Shown piece after piece: positions 1 to 8,582 of a stretch of DNA of 64,000 nt. Where the stretch lies: NCBI RefSeq assembly GCF_900292075.1, contig NZ_OLMV01000006.1, positions 1 to 64,000 on the forward strand, in the 5' to 3' direction. Every line of letters starts with the position of its first letter. The stretch's first letter is position 1. Under the pieces are notes generated by a model. The model was not told the origin of the DNA. It worked only from the letters and a program-made list of their open reading frames with translations, and did not search any database. This DNA is from Microbacterium timonense (GTDB lineage Bacteria > Actinomycetota > Actinomycetes > Actinomycetales > Microbacteriaceae). The position numbers were made by a program, and so were the translations under genes.

Positions 1-203
1 GTGGCGGGTGCGGGCTGCGCCGCCCGGGGCGGGAGGCGGGGGGCACGGGTGCGACACGCCGGGTGCGTATTACCTCGCGTGACGCCCGGTGACCTCCGCT
101 TGCACCCGGTGAAGCGGCGTAACGCGCGGGACAGCGCCGACGGGATGCCGCTCCCTAACGTTGCCGGCACCCCCTACCCGAAGCACCCGAAACAGGAGAA
201 CCC
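1..203. other. intergenic leader of the ABC/flavin operon
   Basis: No convincing gene is seen here; the short open frames have poor start context. A hairpin-capable inverted repeat lies at 96-117 (CCGCTT paired with AAGCGG). A possible -10 box TAACGT lies at 156-161, giving a 5' UTR of about 36 nt before the SD-led start at 204. The hairpin could be the terminator of an upstream gene or a regulatory site; sequence alone does not decide. Confidence 0.4.
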
Positions 204-1847
204 ATGTCCCGTCCCGCATCGCGAATCGTCGCCGGTGCCACCGCGTTGCTCATCGCCGCGGCAACCCTCGCCGCGTGCGCGTCGCAGCAGCCCGCCACCG
301 GCGGCTCCAGCACCGAGGCCGGCGAACCGGTCACCGGCGGCACCCTGACCTACCTGGAGTACCAGACGTACACCAACCTCTACCCGCCGCAGGCCGGGTT
401 CTACCCCAACGGCGGTCTCGTGAACAACATCACGGCCCGGCTGACGTGGCAGAACCCCGAGACGCTCGAGATCGAGCCGTGGGTGGCCACCGACTGGACG
501 GTGAACGAGGATGCCACCGAGTACACGTTCGACCTCCGCGACGACGTGACGTTCTCCGACGGCACCCCGGTGGATGCCGCCGCCGTCGCGAAGAACTTCG
601 ACACCTACGGCCTCGGCAACGCCGACCTCGGGCTGACGGTGTCGGAGGCGATCAACAACTACGCCTCCAGCGAGGTGGTCGACGCCGACACCGTGGCGTT
701 CCGCTTCTCGGCGCCGGCCCCCGGGTTCCTGCAGGCGACGTCGACGATCAACTCCGGGCTGCTGTCGCCGGCGACCCTCGATCGCTCGCTCGAAGAGCTC
801 GGCGCGGGCAATGCGACCGACATCGTGGGTTCAGGACCGTTCGTCATCACCGACGAGAAGCTCGGCACGGAGCTCACCCTCGAAGCACGCGACGACTACG
901 ACTGGGCGCCGCCGAGCTTCGAGCATCAGGGCCGGGCCTACCTGGATGAGATCCACCTCATCGTCACGCCCGAGGACTCGGTGCGCATCGGGTCGCTCCT
1001 GGCGGGCCAGGCGGACTACATCCGGTACGTGCAGGCCTTCGACGAGGCCCGCGTCGAGTCGAGCGGTTTCGACCTCTACGCTCCGCAGACGCGCGGCGTC
1101 AACAACGCCCTGAGCCTGCGGTTCACCAACCCGCTGCTGAGCGACATCCGCGTGCGCCAGGCGCTCGTCGCCGGCGTCGACAGCCAGGAGGTCGTCGACA
1201 CGGTGTTCACCGAGAACTATCCGCGGGCCACGTCCGCCCTCAGCTCCTCGGCGCTCGGCTACAAGGACGAGTCGGAGTACTACGCGTACGACCCCGACAA
1301 GGCCGAGGAGCTGCTCGAGGAGGCGGGCTGGGAGCCCGGCGCCGACGGCATCCGTGAGAAGGACGGACAGCGCCTGTCGCTGGACGTCTACGAGGCCAAA
1401 GCGCAGCCTCTCTCGAAGCAGACCCTCGAGCTCGTCTCGCAGCAGCTGAAGAAGATCGGCGTCGAGCTCAACGTCAAGTCAGCCGATGCCGGCTCGTACG
1501 CCGAGGACATCAAGGATCCGCTCAAGACGCCGCTCTACCACTCGATGGTCGGGCGCGCGGACCTCGACGTCATCAAGAGCCAGTACTACACGAAGAACCG
1601 CAACACGCTGCTCTCCGACGACGCCGAGCTCGACCGCCTGCTGGAGGTGGTCGCCTCCACCGCCGACCCCGACGAGCGCATCGCGGCGTCGCAGGCCGTG
1701 CAGGACTATCTCGCGGAGCAGGCGTACGTCATCCCGCTGTTCGAGGAGCCGCAGGTCTACGGCGCAGCCCCTCATGTCCACGGCATCGAGTTCGAGTCGG
1801 TCGCACGTCCGCAGTTCTACGACGTGTGGCTCGACGAGACGCAGTAG
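204..1847 (+). CDS. ABC transporter substrate-binding lipoprotein, family 5 (peptide/opine type)
   Basis: Extracellular solute-binding lipoprotein of the oligopeptide (SBP_bac_5) class, 547 aa, a normal family length. The N-terminus has basic residues, a hydrophobic stretch and a lipobox LAAC with Cys25, so it should be lipid-anchored outside the membrane. The start is supported by an AGGAGA Shine-Dalgarno 5 nt upstream. It is first in an operon with two permeases, a fused ATPase, a luciferase-like monooxygenase, two CMD-fold proteins and an FMN reductase. From memory, that set matches families TIGR04027-04030 and TIGR04037, in which the binding protein is the TIGR04028 (KPN_01854) type. The substrate is not known from sequence; a compound that is oxidised after import is the natural inference. 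Confidence 0.9.
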   Translation: MSRPASRIVAGATALLIAAATLAACASQQPATGGSSTEAGEPVTGGTLTYLEYQTYTNLYPPQAGFYPNGGLVNNITARLTWQNPETLEIEPWVATDWTVNEDATEYTFDLRDDVTFSDGTPVDAAAVAKNFDTYGLGNADLGLTVSEAINNYASSEVVDADTVAFRFSAPAPGFLQATSTINSGLLSPATLDRSLEELGAGNATDIVGSGPFVITDEKLGTELTLEARDDYDWAPPSFEHQGRAYLDEIHLIVTPEDSVRIGSLLAGQADYIRYVQAFDEARVESSGFDLYAPQTRGVNNALSLRFTNPLLSDIRVRQALVAGVDSQEVVDTVFTENYPRATSALSSSALGYKDESEYYAYDPDKAEELLEEAGWEPGADGIREKDGQRLSLDVYEAKAQPLSKQTLELVSQQLKKIGVELNVKSADAGSYAEDIKDPLKTPLYHSMVGRADLDVIKSQYYTKNRNTLLSDDAELDRLLEVVASTADPDERIAASQAVQDYLAEQAYVIPLFEEPQVYGAAPHVHGIEFESVARPQFYDVWLDETQ

Positions 1848-1865
1848 GACGCGGGAGCTGAGCCG

Positions 1866-2843
1866 ATGAGCTACGCGCTCCGACGCGCTGGGCAGGCCGC
1901 GATCGTCCTGATCGCGGCCTTCACGGCCACCTTCATCCTGCTGCAGCTGCTGCCGGGTGACGCGATCCTGATCAAGTACGACAACCCGGAGCTGGGATTG
2001 ACGCCCGAGCAGATCGAGTCGATCCGGGTGGCCTACGGCGCGGACTCGCCGTGGTGGGAGCAGTACTGGGCCACCTTGACCGGCTACGCACATGGCGACT
2101 TCGGCTACTCGACCCAGTACGGGACGGGCGTCCTCCAGCTCATCGGCGAAGCGCTGGGGCCGACGGCCGCGCTGGCCACGCTCGGGTTCGCGCTGGCCGC
2201 GGTCATCGCATTCGCCATCGCGTTCCTCTCGACGCTCACCCCGTTCGGGTGGCTGCGGCGGGCGCTGCAGGCCCTCCCGGGGGTGTTCGTGGCGGTGCCG
2301 GTGTTCTGGCTCGGCATCCTTCTCATCCAGGTCTTCTCGTTCGGTCTCGGGTGGGTCCCGATCGTCGGCGCCGACCCGGTCACCGGACTCGTCCTCCCGG
2401 TCATCACCCTGGCGGTGCCGATCTCGGCGCCGCTCGCGCAGATCCTGGTGCGCAGCATCGATGACGTGCAGCTGCAGCCGTTCGTGACGGTGGTGCGCGC
2501 GAAGGGCGCGTCGCCCTCGTGGGTGCTGTGGCGCTCGGTCGCGCGCAACGCGCTGCTTCCCACGCTCACGATCGCGGGAGTGCTCTTCGGTGAACTCATC
2601 GGCGGCGCGGTCGTGACCGAGACGGTGTTCGGCCGCCCGGGCATCGGCCGGGTCACCGAGCAGGCGGTCGCCAACCAGGACATCCCCGTGCTGCAGGGCG
2701 TGGTCGTGCTCGCCGCGCTGACCTTCGTCGTCGTCAACCTCGTCGTGGACCTCCTCTACCCGGTGCTCGATCCCCGGCTGCGCAGCGGTGCACGCGCGGC
2801 CCGTACCCCGTCCGCCCCCGCGCTCCAGGAGGCCACCGCATGA
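1866..2843 (+). CDS. ABC transporter permease, DppB/OppB type
   Basis: Inner-membrane permease of the peptide/nickel class, 325 aa. An N-terminal TM segment is followed by an extracytoplasmic loop and about five more TM helices. The EAA-type cytoplasmic loop (GASPSWVLWRSVARNALLP) and the family-typical end of the core (ETVFGRPGIGR) are both present. It starts 18 nt after the binding-protein gene, behind a GGGAG ribosome site. Its TGA stop overlaps the ATG of a small frame (2840-3013) rather than of the partner permease, which is unusual for this operon type. It should pair with the DppC-type protein at 3010. Confidence 0.93.
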   Translation: MSYALRRAGQAAIVLIAAFTATFILLQLLPGDAILIKYDNPELGLTPEQIESIRVAYGADSPWWEQYWATLTGYAHGDFGYSTQYGTGVLQLIGEALGPTAALATLGFALAAVIAFAIAFLSTLTPFGWLRRALQALPGVFVAVPVFWLGILLIQVFSFGLGWVPIVGADPVTGLVLPVITLAVPISAPLAQILVRSIDDVQLQPFVTVVRAKGASPSWVLWRSVARNALLPTLTIAGVLFGELIGGAVVTETVFGRPGIGRVTEQAVANQDIPVLQGVVVLAALTFVVVNLVVDLLYPVLDPRLRSGARAARTPSAPALQEATA

Positions 2844-3013
2844 GCGTTCCCGCCCTCACCCTCGACCATGTCCCACTTCCTGTCGTTCGAGGCCCCTCCA
2901 GACGACCAGAAGCGGGACATGCTCCCCGGATCTCGGGACATGCTCCACGGATCTCGGGCCATGCTCCCGGGATCTCGGGACATGCCGCACGGCGAGAGGG
3001 GGCGAAGCGATGA
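2840..3013 (+). CDS. 57-aa repeat-containing small ORF bridging the two permease genes
   Basis: This small frame starts with ATG overlapping the upstream permease stop (ATGA) and ends with TGA overlapping the downstream permease start (again ATGA). It is therefore exactly coupled at both ends. The product begins MSVPALTLDHV and then has three copies of a heptapeptide like RISGHAP, ending in a basic tail. The DNA holds a 55-bp imperfect palindrome and three 21-bp units. It resembles no known protein. It may be a repeat element inserted at the original ATGA junction with the frame kept open to preserve coupling. Whether it is translated is unknown. Confidence 0.45.
   Translation: MSVPALTLDHVPLPVVRGPSRRPEAGHAPRISGHAPRISGHAPGISGHAARREGAKR
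2867..2921. repeat. palindromic element, CATGTCCC family
   Basis: Two 21-nt arms (2867-2887 and 2901-2921) are reverse complements with four mismatches, some of which could be G-U pairs. Both ends read CATGTCCC/GGGACATG. The 13-nt loop would give a strong RNA hairpin between dppB- and dppC-type genes. It may tune relative expression within the operon or be a REP-like element. Confidence 0.75.
2928..2990 (+). repeat. three 21-bp tandem repeats
   Basis: Units start at 2928, 2949 and 2970, each beginning GGATCTCGGG and containing CATG. The core GGGACATG is the same word as the arm of the neighbouring palindrome. The unit length is divisible by three, so the 57-aa frame stays open and reads as a heptapeptide repeat. 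Confidence 0.85.
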
Positions 3014-3966
3014 GCAGCCAGCTGACGACGCCGGTGACGGATGCCGAGACCGCCCTCGCAGCCTCCGACGAGGCATCCGGAACCGTTCTCGACCCCCTTG
3101 CACGGGATGCCGGCGCTCCGGTCGGCCTGCCCGCACGACGGTCTTCGGCGGCGCGCCTCTTCGCGCGTGGGCTCCGGCCGTCGTGGACGCTCGTCGTCGC
3201 GGTGGCGGTCATCGCGGTGGCCGTGCTGTGGGCCGTCGCACCGTGGCTCTTCACGTCGTATGACCCGATCGTCGGGGTCCCCGCCGAGAAGCTGCTGCCG
3301 CCGAGCGCCGCCCACTGGTTCGGCACCGACGCGATCGGCCGCGACCTGTACGCCCGCGTCGTGTACGGGGCGATCCACTCGCTCTCGGGCGCACTCATCG
3401 CCGTCACGGTCGGGCTCGCCGCCGGAACGGTCATCGGCGTCGTCGCGGGCTCGGTCGGCGGGTGGCTCGACGACGTGCTCATGCGTCTGGTCGACGTGCT
3501 GCTGTCGATCCCGGGCCTCCTGCTGATGCTGTCGGTGATCATCCTGCTGGGCTTCGGCACCGTGAACGCGGCCATCGCCGTGGGCGTCGTCAGCGTGGCA
3601 TCGTTCGCGCGGCTGTCGCGGTCGGAGGTCGTGCGGGTGCGCCGCACGGACTACGTCGAGGCCGCGTTCGGCAGCGGGGGCTCGTTCGTCTCGGTGCTCC
3701 GCCGGCACGTCCTGCCCAACTCGCTCACCGCCGTCGTGGGACTCGCGGCTCTGCAGTTCGGCACGGCCATCCTCGCGATCTCGACGCTCGGTTTCCTCGG
3801 CTACGGTGCCCCGCCGCCGACGCCCGAGTGGGGTCTGCTCATCGCCGAGGGCCGCAACTACGTGGCGACGGCGTGGTGGCTGACCACGCTGCCGGGCCTC
3901 GTGGTGCTCGTAGTCGTGCTGAGCGCCAATCGCATCAGCCAGTCGATCGGAAGGGGAGCGCGATGA
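3010..3966 (+). CDS. ABC transporter permease, DppC/OppC type
   Basis: Second membrane subunit of the importer, 318 aa. The N-terminal cytoplasmic stretch is Ala-rich. It is followed by the OppC-type N-terminal TM segment, the conserved WFGTDAIGRDLYARVVYG loop and the BPD-transporter core with an EAA loop (EAAFGSGGSFVSVLRRHVLPN). I chose ATG 3010 because GAGAGGGGG lies just upstream and because earlier in-frame codons fall in the repeat region. The stop overlaps the ATPase start (ATGA at 3963), so translation is probably coupled. Confidence 0.92.
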   Translation: MSSQLTTPVTDAETALAASDEASGTVLDPLARDAGAPVGLPARRSSAARLFARGLRPSWTLVVAVAVIAVAVLWAVAPWLFTSYDPIVGVPAEKLLPPSAAHWFGTDAIGRDLYARVVYGAIHSLSGALIAVTVGLAAGTVIGVVAGSVGGWLDDVLMRLVDVLLSIPGLLLMLSVIILLGFGTVNAAIAVGVVSVASFARLSRSEVVRVRRTDYVEAAFGSGGSFVSVLRRHVLPNSLTAVVGLAALQFGTAILAISTLGFLGYGAPPPTPEWGLLIAEGRNYVATAWWLTTLPGLVVLVVVLSANRISQSIGRGAR

Positions 3967-5600
3967 GCGTCCTGGAGCTGCAGGGACTGCGGGTGTCGTA
4001 CCGGTCGCGCACCGCGCGACGAGAGGTGGTTCACGGCGTGGACCTGTCGGTCGCCGAGGGCGAGGTCGTCGCCCTGGTCGGGGAATCCGGGTCCGGCAAG
4101 TCGACGACGGCGCACGCCGTGATCGGTCTGCTGCCCGAGGGCGGTCGCGTCGACGGCGGGTCGATCGCCATCGGCGGCGTCGACATCACCCCGTGGAGCC
4201 AGAAGCGCCTGCGCGCGGTGCGCGGGGCGCAAGTCGGCCTCGTGCCTCAGGACCCGGCATCCTCTCTCGACCCGGTACGGCCGATCGGCGTGCAGGTGGG
4301 CGAGATCCTGCGTCTGCATGGCGTGCGGGATGCCTCGACCCGTCGCGGCCGCGTGCTCGAGCTGCTCGAGCGTGTCGGCCTGGACGACCCGGTCCTGCGG
4401 GCCCGGCAGCATCCCCACGAGCTGTCGGGCGGCATGCGTCAGCGCGTGCTGATCGCCACCGCGATCGCGCTGCGGCCGCGGCTGATCATTGCCGACGAGC
4501 CGACCAGCGCGCTGGATGCCACCGTTCAGCGGCGCATCCTCGACCTCATCGACGATCTCCGCCGCGAGGAGGGCACATCGGTGCTCCTGGTCACGCACGA
4601 TCTCGGGGTCGCAGCCGACCGCGCCCAGCGGATCGTCGTGCTGAACCAGGGCCGGGTGGTCGAGCACGGGCCGAGCTCGCGCATCCTGTCGTCCCCACAG
4701 GATCCCTACACGCGTCAGCTTCTCGCCGACGCTCCGGCGCTCGCGGCGGACGGCTTCCGGCGTCCCGCACCGCCGCTCTTCCTGCGGGATGCCGCGGCCG
4801 CCGCGGCGGAGGACCCGTACGCCATCACCGCCGAAGGCCTCGTCAAGGAGTTCAAGGTAGCGGGGCGCGGTCGTGAGCCCTTCCGGGCGGTGGACGACGT
4901 GTCCTTCCAGGTGCGGCGGGGGACGACGCATGCGCTCGTCGGCGAGTCCGGGTCGGGCAAGACCACGACCGCGCGCCTGATCACCCGATTCCTCCAGCCG
5001 GACGCCGGGCGCATCGAGCTCGACGGTGCCGACATCGCGGGCCTGCGGGGCGACGCGCTGCGGCAGCTGCGTCGCCGTGTGCAGCTGGTGTACCAGAACC
5101 CGTTCTCGTCGCTGGACCCGCGGCAGAGCGTCGCGCAGATCGTGGCCGAGCCGCTGCACAACTTCCGGGAAGGCTCGCGCACGGATCGCGCGGCGAGGGT
5201 CGCGGAGCTCGTCGACCGGGTCGCACTGCCCCTCGACGCGCTGGAGCGTTCGCCGCGGGAGCTGTCGGGAGGCCAGCGCCAGCGCGTGGCGATCGCACGC
5301 GCGCTCGCGATCCGCCCGGAGGTCGTCGTGCTCGACGAGGCCGTGTCGGCGCTCGACGTCACCGTTCAGGCACGGATCCTCGAACTGCTCGAGACGCTGC
5401 AGCAGGAGCTGGGCCTGACCTACCTGTTCATCTCCCACGACCTGGCCGTGGTGCGTCGTATCAGCCACACCGTGTCGGTCATGCGTCGGGGCCGGGTTGT
5501 GGAGTCCGGCAGCACCGAGGAGATCTTCACCACCCCTGTTCACGACTACACGCGCGAGCTGCTGGCAGCCGTGCCCGGACGATCGGAGGTCGCGGCATGA
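3963..5600 (+). CDS. dipeptide ABC transporter ATP-binding protein, fused DppD-DppF
   Basis: A single 545-aa protein with two complete ATPase domains that power the importer. Domain 1 has Walker A GESGSGKST (residues 40-48), signature LSGGM (about 154) and the DEPTSALD Walker B. Domain 2 has Walker A GESGSGKTT (from about 327), signature LSGGQRQRV and DEAVSALD. The linker near residues 260-280 carries the oligopeptide-transporter C-terminal motif (DPYTRQLL). Fusion of DppD and DppF is common in actinobacteria. Start ATG 3963 overlaps the permease stop, and the stop overlaps the monooxygenase start at 5597. Longer frames upstream lie inside the permease gene and are not the protein. Confidence 0.94.
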   Translation: MSVLELQGLRVSYRSRTARREVVHGVDLSVAEGEVVALVGESGSGKSTTAHAVIGLLPEGGRVDGGSIAIGGVDITPWSQKRLRAVRGAQVGLVPQDPASSLDPVRPIGVQVGEILRLHGVRDASTRRGRVLELLERVGLDDPVLRARQHPHELSGGMRQRVLIATAIALRPRLIIADEPTSALDATVQRRILDLIDDLRREEGTSVLLVTHDLGVAADRAQRIVVLNQGRVVEHGPSSRILSSPQDPYTRQLLADAPALAADGFRRPAPPLFLRDAAAAAAEDPYAITAEGLVKEFKVAGRGREPFRAVDDVSFQVRRGTTHALVGESGSGKTTTARLITRFLQPDAGRIELDGADIAGLRGDALRQLRRRVQLVYQNPFSSLDPRQSVAQIVAEPLHNFREGSRTDRAARVAELVDRVALPLDALERSPRELSGGQRQRVAIARALAIRPEVVVLDEAVSALDVTVQARILELLETLQQELGLTYLFISHDLAVVRRISHTVSVMRRGRVVESGSTEEIFTTPVHDYTRELLAAVPGRSEVAA

Positions 5601-6658
5601 CCGTGTCGTCTCTCGCCTTCTTCACCCGCCTCCTCGACGAGGCGCCCGCCGCCGAGCGCTATCGCCTCGCTACCGACCAGATCCGTCATGCGGAGCGGTT
5701 CGGCATCGCTCGCGCCTGGGTCGCCCAGCATCACTTCCGCGCCGCGGAGGGCGGCCTTCCGGCGCCATTCGTGTTCCTGGCCCACGTCGCCGCGGCGACC
5801 ACGGAGATCCGCCTCGGCACCGGCGTCGTGACGCTGCCGTTGGAGGATCCGGTCCGCGTCGCCGAGGACGCCGTCGTGGCGGACCTGCTCTCGGGCGGTC
5901 GCATCGACCTGGGCCTGGGCAGCGGCGGCACGCCGTCGTCGTTCGTCCCCTTCGGGCAGGACGTCGCAGACAAGGCGGCCGTCTACGAGGCCAAGCTCGC
6001 CGTCCTGCTCGACGCGCTCGCGGGTCGCGAGATCGGCGGCGGGAACACCCTCCACCCGGCCGCGGTGCCGGTCGGGGATGCCGCGCCGCTGGCCGATCGG
6101 GTATGGCAGGCCACCTTCTCTCCCGGCGGGGGCACGCGCGCCGGAGTCCATGGCCACGGACTGCTGCTCTCGCGCACCCAGCCGCGTCCCGCCGAGGCCC
6201 CGCGCGCCGCGCTCGCCGACCTGCAGCACCCCATCATCGACCGGTACCTCGATGCGCTGCCCAGCGGCGTTCCGCCGCGGGTCACGGCATCCCGCACCGT
6301 CTTCGTCGCCGACGACCGCGCCGACGCCCTGCGGTTCGCCGAGGCGGGTCTGCGCCGGGCGGCCGAGGGCTTCCGGCGGTCGGGACAGCACATCCCCGGG
6401 GACACGCTGCAGGACCTCATCGTCGCAACCGACACGCACCTCGGCACCCCCGAGGACGTCGTCGCCTCTCTCGCCGGCGACAGCACCCTCGAGCGAGCCA
6501 CGGAGGTGGCGTTCCAGGTGCACTCCGTCGACGCGCCGCACGACTTCGTGCTGCGGTCGATCGAGCTGTTCGCCACGGAGGTGGCTCCGGCCCTGGGCTG
6601 GGGCATCCGCGATCAGTCCCTCGAACCACTCGGACGTCTGGGAAAGGAGACCCCATGA
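5597..6658 (+). CDS. FMN-dependent luciferase-like monooxygenase (LLM class)
   Basis: Predicted cytoplasmic TIM-barrel flavin monooxygenase of 353 aa. The start (SSLAFFTRLLDEAPAAERYRLA) lies in a chain of ATGA overlaps. The family core is clear: an AWVAQHHF segment, an IRLGTGVVTLPLEDPVRVAEDA strand/helix and LGLGSGGTP near residue 120. It would use reduced FMN from the NADPH reductase at 7895 and O2 to oxidise whatever the ABC importer delivers. Family resemblance (from memory) is to the KPN_01858/TIGR04027 group, whose substrate is unassigned. Organosulfur compounds are an attractive guess because cysteine/methionine genes follow. Confidence 0.9.
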   Translation: MTVSSLAFFTRLLDEAPAAERYRLATDQIRHAERFGIARAWVAQHHFRAAEGGLPAPFVFLAHVAAATTEIRLGTGVVTLPLEDPVRVAEDAVVADLLSGGRIDLGLGSGGTPSSFVPFGQDVADKAAVYEAKLAVLLDALAGREIGGGNTLHPAAVPVGDAAPLADRVWQATFSPGGGTRAGVHGHGLLLSRTQPRPAEAPRAALADLQHPIIDRYLDALPSGVPPRVTASRTVFVADDRADALRFAEAGLRRAAEGFRRSGQHIPGDTLQDLIVATDTHLGTPEDVVASLAGDSTLERATEVAFQVHSVDAPHDFVLRSIELFATEVAPALGWGIRDQSLEPLGRLGKETP

Positions 6659-7263
6659 CCACCGCGACCATCGACGTCGTCGACGAGCTCGCCGGCGTGC
6701 GCGCCGGAGACGCGCTCGACACACTGCGCCGACGGAGGCCCGTCACCCGAGAGCAGCTGCAGGCGAGCTACGACGCCCTCTTCGCCCCGCGGGACGACAG
6801 CGCCTTCCCGCGTGCGGAGCGTCTGCTCGTCGCCGCGTTCGCGACCCGCTCCACCGCCGATGACGCCACGGCGCGCTTCTACGCGGACGCCGCGCGGGAT
6901 GCCGACTTCCCACGTGCGGCGCTCGTACTGGCCGAGGCATCCGCCGCCGCGACCGCCGGTCCGTTCGGCACCTACCGCGAGGAGGGCCTGCGGACGGAGA
7001 GCACTGATGGGCGTCGCTACGAGCCGAGCCTTGCCGCCCGCGACGCGCTCGGCGAGCGCCTGGCTGCCGCGCTCGTGCACACCCACCTGCTGACGTTCCG
7101 GCCGCGCGAGGCGGACGACGCCGCTCAGGCTCGCCTGCTCGATGCCGGCTGGAACCCCGACGGGATCGTCACCCTGTCGCAGCTCGTCTCGTTCCTCGCC
7201 TTCCAACAGCGCGTGGCCGCCGGGCTCCGCGCCATCGCCCGCACCCAGGAGGTCCCCGCATGA
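6655..7263 (+). CDS. CMD-fold protein, Avi_7170-like
   Basis: A 202-aa alpha-helical protein of the carboxymuconolactone decarboxylase/AhpD superfamily. It overlaps both neighbours by ATGA. I see no CxxC redox motif in it; the helical core around FPRAERLLVAAFATRS and the C-terminal LSQLVSFLAFQQRVAAGLRA are what I recognise. In this gene set it always accompanies the next gene, which does carry the redox cysteines, so the two may form a mixed complex. Assignment to TIGR04029 is from memory. The function (peroxide removal near the monooxygenase, or a partner subunit) is inferred. Confidence 0.75.
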   Translation: MTTATIDVVDELAGVRAGDALDTLRRRRPVTREQLQASYDALFAPRDDSAFPRAERLLVAAFATRSTADDATARFYADAARDADFPRAALVLAEASAAATAGPFGTYREEGLRTESTDGRRYEPSLAARDALGERLAAALVHTHLLTFRPREADDAAQARLLDAGWNPDGIVTLSQLVSFLAFQQRVAAGLRAIARTQEVPA

Positions 7264-7898
7264 CCGGCACCACGACCGACACCGCCGCCGGGCCCCTCGT
7301 CTCATCCCACGGCGCGCCGTACCCGCACGCGTTCACGCGCGCCGAGGTGGGCTGGCTCCCGTGGCTGGCGCCGCTTGCCGTCGACGAGCTCACCGAACGG
7401 CACTATGACGGACTGGTCGACCGGCCGCGTGCGGGGAGCGACTACTTCCGGCTGCTCGCGCGCGACCCGGAGATCCTTCGCGCCCGCACGCTCGTCGACA
7501 AGGACATCTTCTACAACACCGCCGAGGGACTCCCGCGCGCCGAACGCGAGCTGGCAGCGACCGCCGCCTCTCGGGTGAACGGCTGCGTCTTCTGCGCGTC
7601 GGTGCATTCGCGTTTCGCCGCCCACTACTCGAAGGCGCCCGACCTCGTCGACCGGCTGTTGGTCGAAGGCATCGGGGCGCAGCTCGGGGAGCGGTGGGAC
7701 GCGATCGTCGCGGCGGCGGCCGCGCTCACCGCCACGCCCCTGGCGTTCGACGACAGTCACGTCCAGCGGCTGCGGGCCGTCGGCCTCGACGAGCTGGAGA
7801 TCGCCGACGTCGTGCACGGTGCCGCGTTCTTCAATTGGGCCAACCGGCTCATGCTGTCGATCGGACGGCCGGTCGCGCCGCCGGAGGAGCTCTCATGA
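7260..7898 (+). CDS. alkylhydroperoxidase domain protein, Avi_7169-like
   Basis: A 212-aa AhpD-like CMD protein. The redox motif reads NGCVFCASVHS (Cys-x2-Cys-x3-His, around residue 120), preceded by a conserved acidic residue in RAERELAATAASRVNG, as in active AhpD proteins. This suggests peroxidase or disulfide-reductase activity, perhaps clearing peroxide released by uncoupled turnover of the flavin monooxygenase. Coupled by ATGA to both neighbours. The paired gene upstream lacks the cysteines. Confidence 0.85.
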   Translation: MTGTTTDTAAGPLVSSHGAPYPHAFTRAEVGWLPWLAPLAVDELTERHYDGLVDRPRAGSDYFRLLARDPEILRARTLVDKDIFYNTAEGLPRAERELAATAASRVNGCVFCASVHSRFAAHYSKAPDLVDRLLVEGIGAQLGERWDAIVAAAAALTATPLAFDDSHVQRLRAVGLDELEIADVVHGAAFFNWANRLMLSIGRPVAPPEELS

Positions 7899-8500
7899 CC
7901 GGGCTCGAGGTGCTCGACGAGGTGCCCGAGCCGCGGCTGCGGGTCGTCGGAGTCTCGGGGTCGCTTCAGGCGCCGAGCCGTACGACGGCGCTGGTGCGCT
8001 CGGTCCTCGACGAGCTGAGTGGCCGCGTACCCGCGGAGACCCGACTCATCGAGGTCGCCGCTCTGGGGCCGGGCTTCGCCGGGGCGCTGCGGCGCGCCGA
8101 CGTCGCCCCCGAGGTGGAGGCGGCGCTGCGGGCCATCGAATCCGCCGACCTGCTGGTGGTGGCCAGCCCCGTCTACCGCGCGTCGTTCACGGGACTGTTC
8201 AAGCATCTCTTCGACTTCGTCGGCCAGTACGAACTGGTCGGGACGCCGGTGCTGCTGGCGGCCACCGGCGGGGGAGAGCGGCACGCCCTCATCATCGAGC
8301 ATCAGCTGCGCCCGCTCTTCGGGTTCTTCCAGGCCCTGACGCTGCCGATCGGGGTGTACGCGTCCGACGACGACTTCGCCGAGCATGAGCTGGTCTCGCC
8401 GGAGGTGGTGCGCCGCGTGCGACAGGCGGTCGACCGGTCCCTGCCGCTCGTGGAGCAGGCGGCGCTCGTGCGCACGTCGGAGTACGTCGCCACCTGGTGA
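7895..8500 (+). CDS. NAD(P)H-dependent FMN reductase (MsuE/SsuE-like)
   Basis: Flavodoxin-fold reductase, 201 aa, expected to supply FMNH2 to the luciferase-like monooxygenase. The FMN phosphate loop GVSGSLQAPSRT is near residue 20. The conserved SPVYRASFTGLFKHLFDF follows, then a GGGERHALIIEHQLRPLFGFF segment. From memory it fits the LLM-partnered CE1759 group. It is last in the operon: the start overlaps the preceding stop, and a 10-bp perfect hairpin (8507-8546) follows the stop. Confidence 0.9.
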   Translation: MTGLEVLDEVPEPRLRVVGVSGSLQAPSRTTALVRSVLDELSGRVPAETRLIEVAALGPGFAGALRRADVAPEVEAALRAIESADLLVVASPVYRASFTGLFKHLFDFVGQYELVGTPVLLAATGGGERHALIIEHQLRPLFGFFQALTLPIGVYASDDDFAEHELVSPEVVRRVRQAVDRSLPLVEQAALVRTSEYVATW

Positions 8501-8506
8501 CACGGC

Positions 8507-8546
8507 GCCGCGTGGGGCGGCGGCATCCTCTCCCGTCCCACGCGGC
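8507..8546 (+). terminator. hairpin after the flavin operon
   Basis: GCCGCGTGGG (8507-8516) is perfectly complementary to CCCACGCGGC (8537-8546) with a 20-nt loop. There is no U tract, as is usual in GC-rich actinobacteria. It ends exactly where the -35 of the next promoter begins, so it separates the two transcription units. Confidence 0.6.
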
Positions 8547-8575
8547 TCGACGCGCGCCCGCGCAGCGTCTAGACT
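8547..8575 (+). promoter_or_regulatory. leaderless promoter of the cysteine leader
   Basis: -35 TCGACG (8547-8552), a 17-nt spacer and -10 TAGACT (8570-8575). Seven bases separate the -10 from the GTG of the leader peptide, so transcription should begin at that GTG. Confidence 0.75.
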
Positions 8576-8582
8576 GGCGCCC

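Noticed and set aside
1..348. 115-aa frame at the left edge
   Set aside because: Overlaps the lipoprotein signal region in another frame and has no homologous features; the lipoprotein start has a clear ribosome site.
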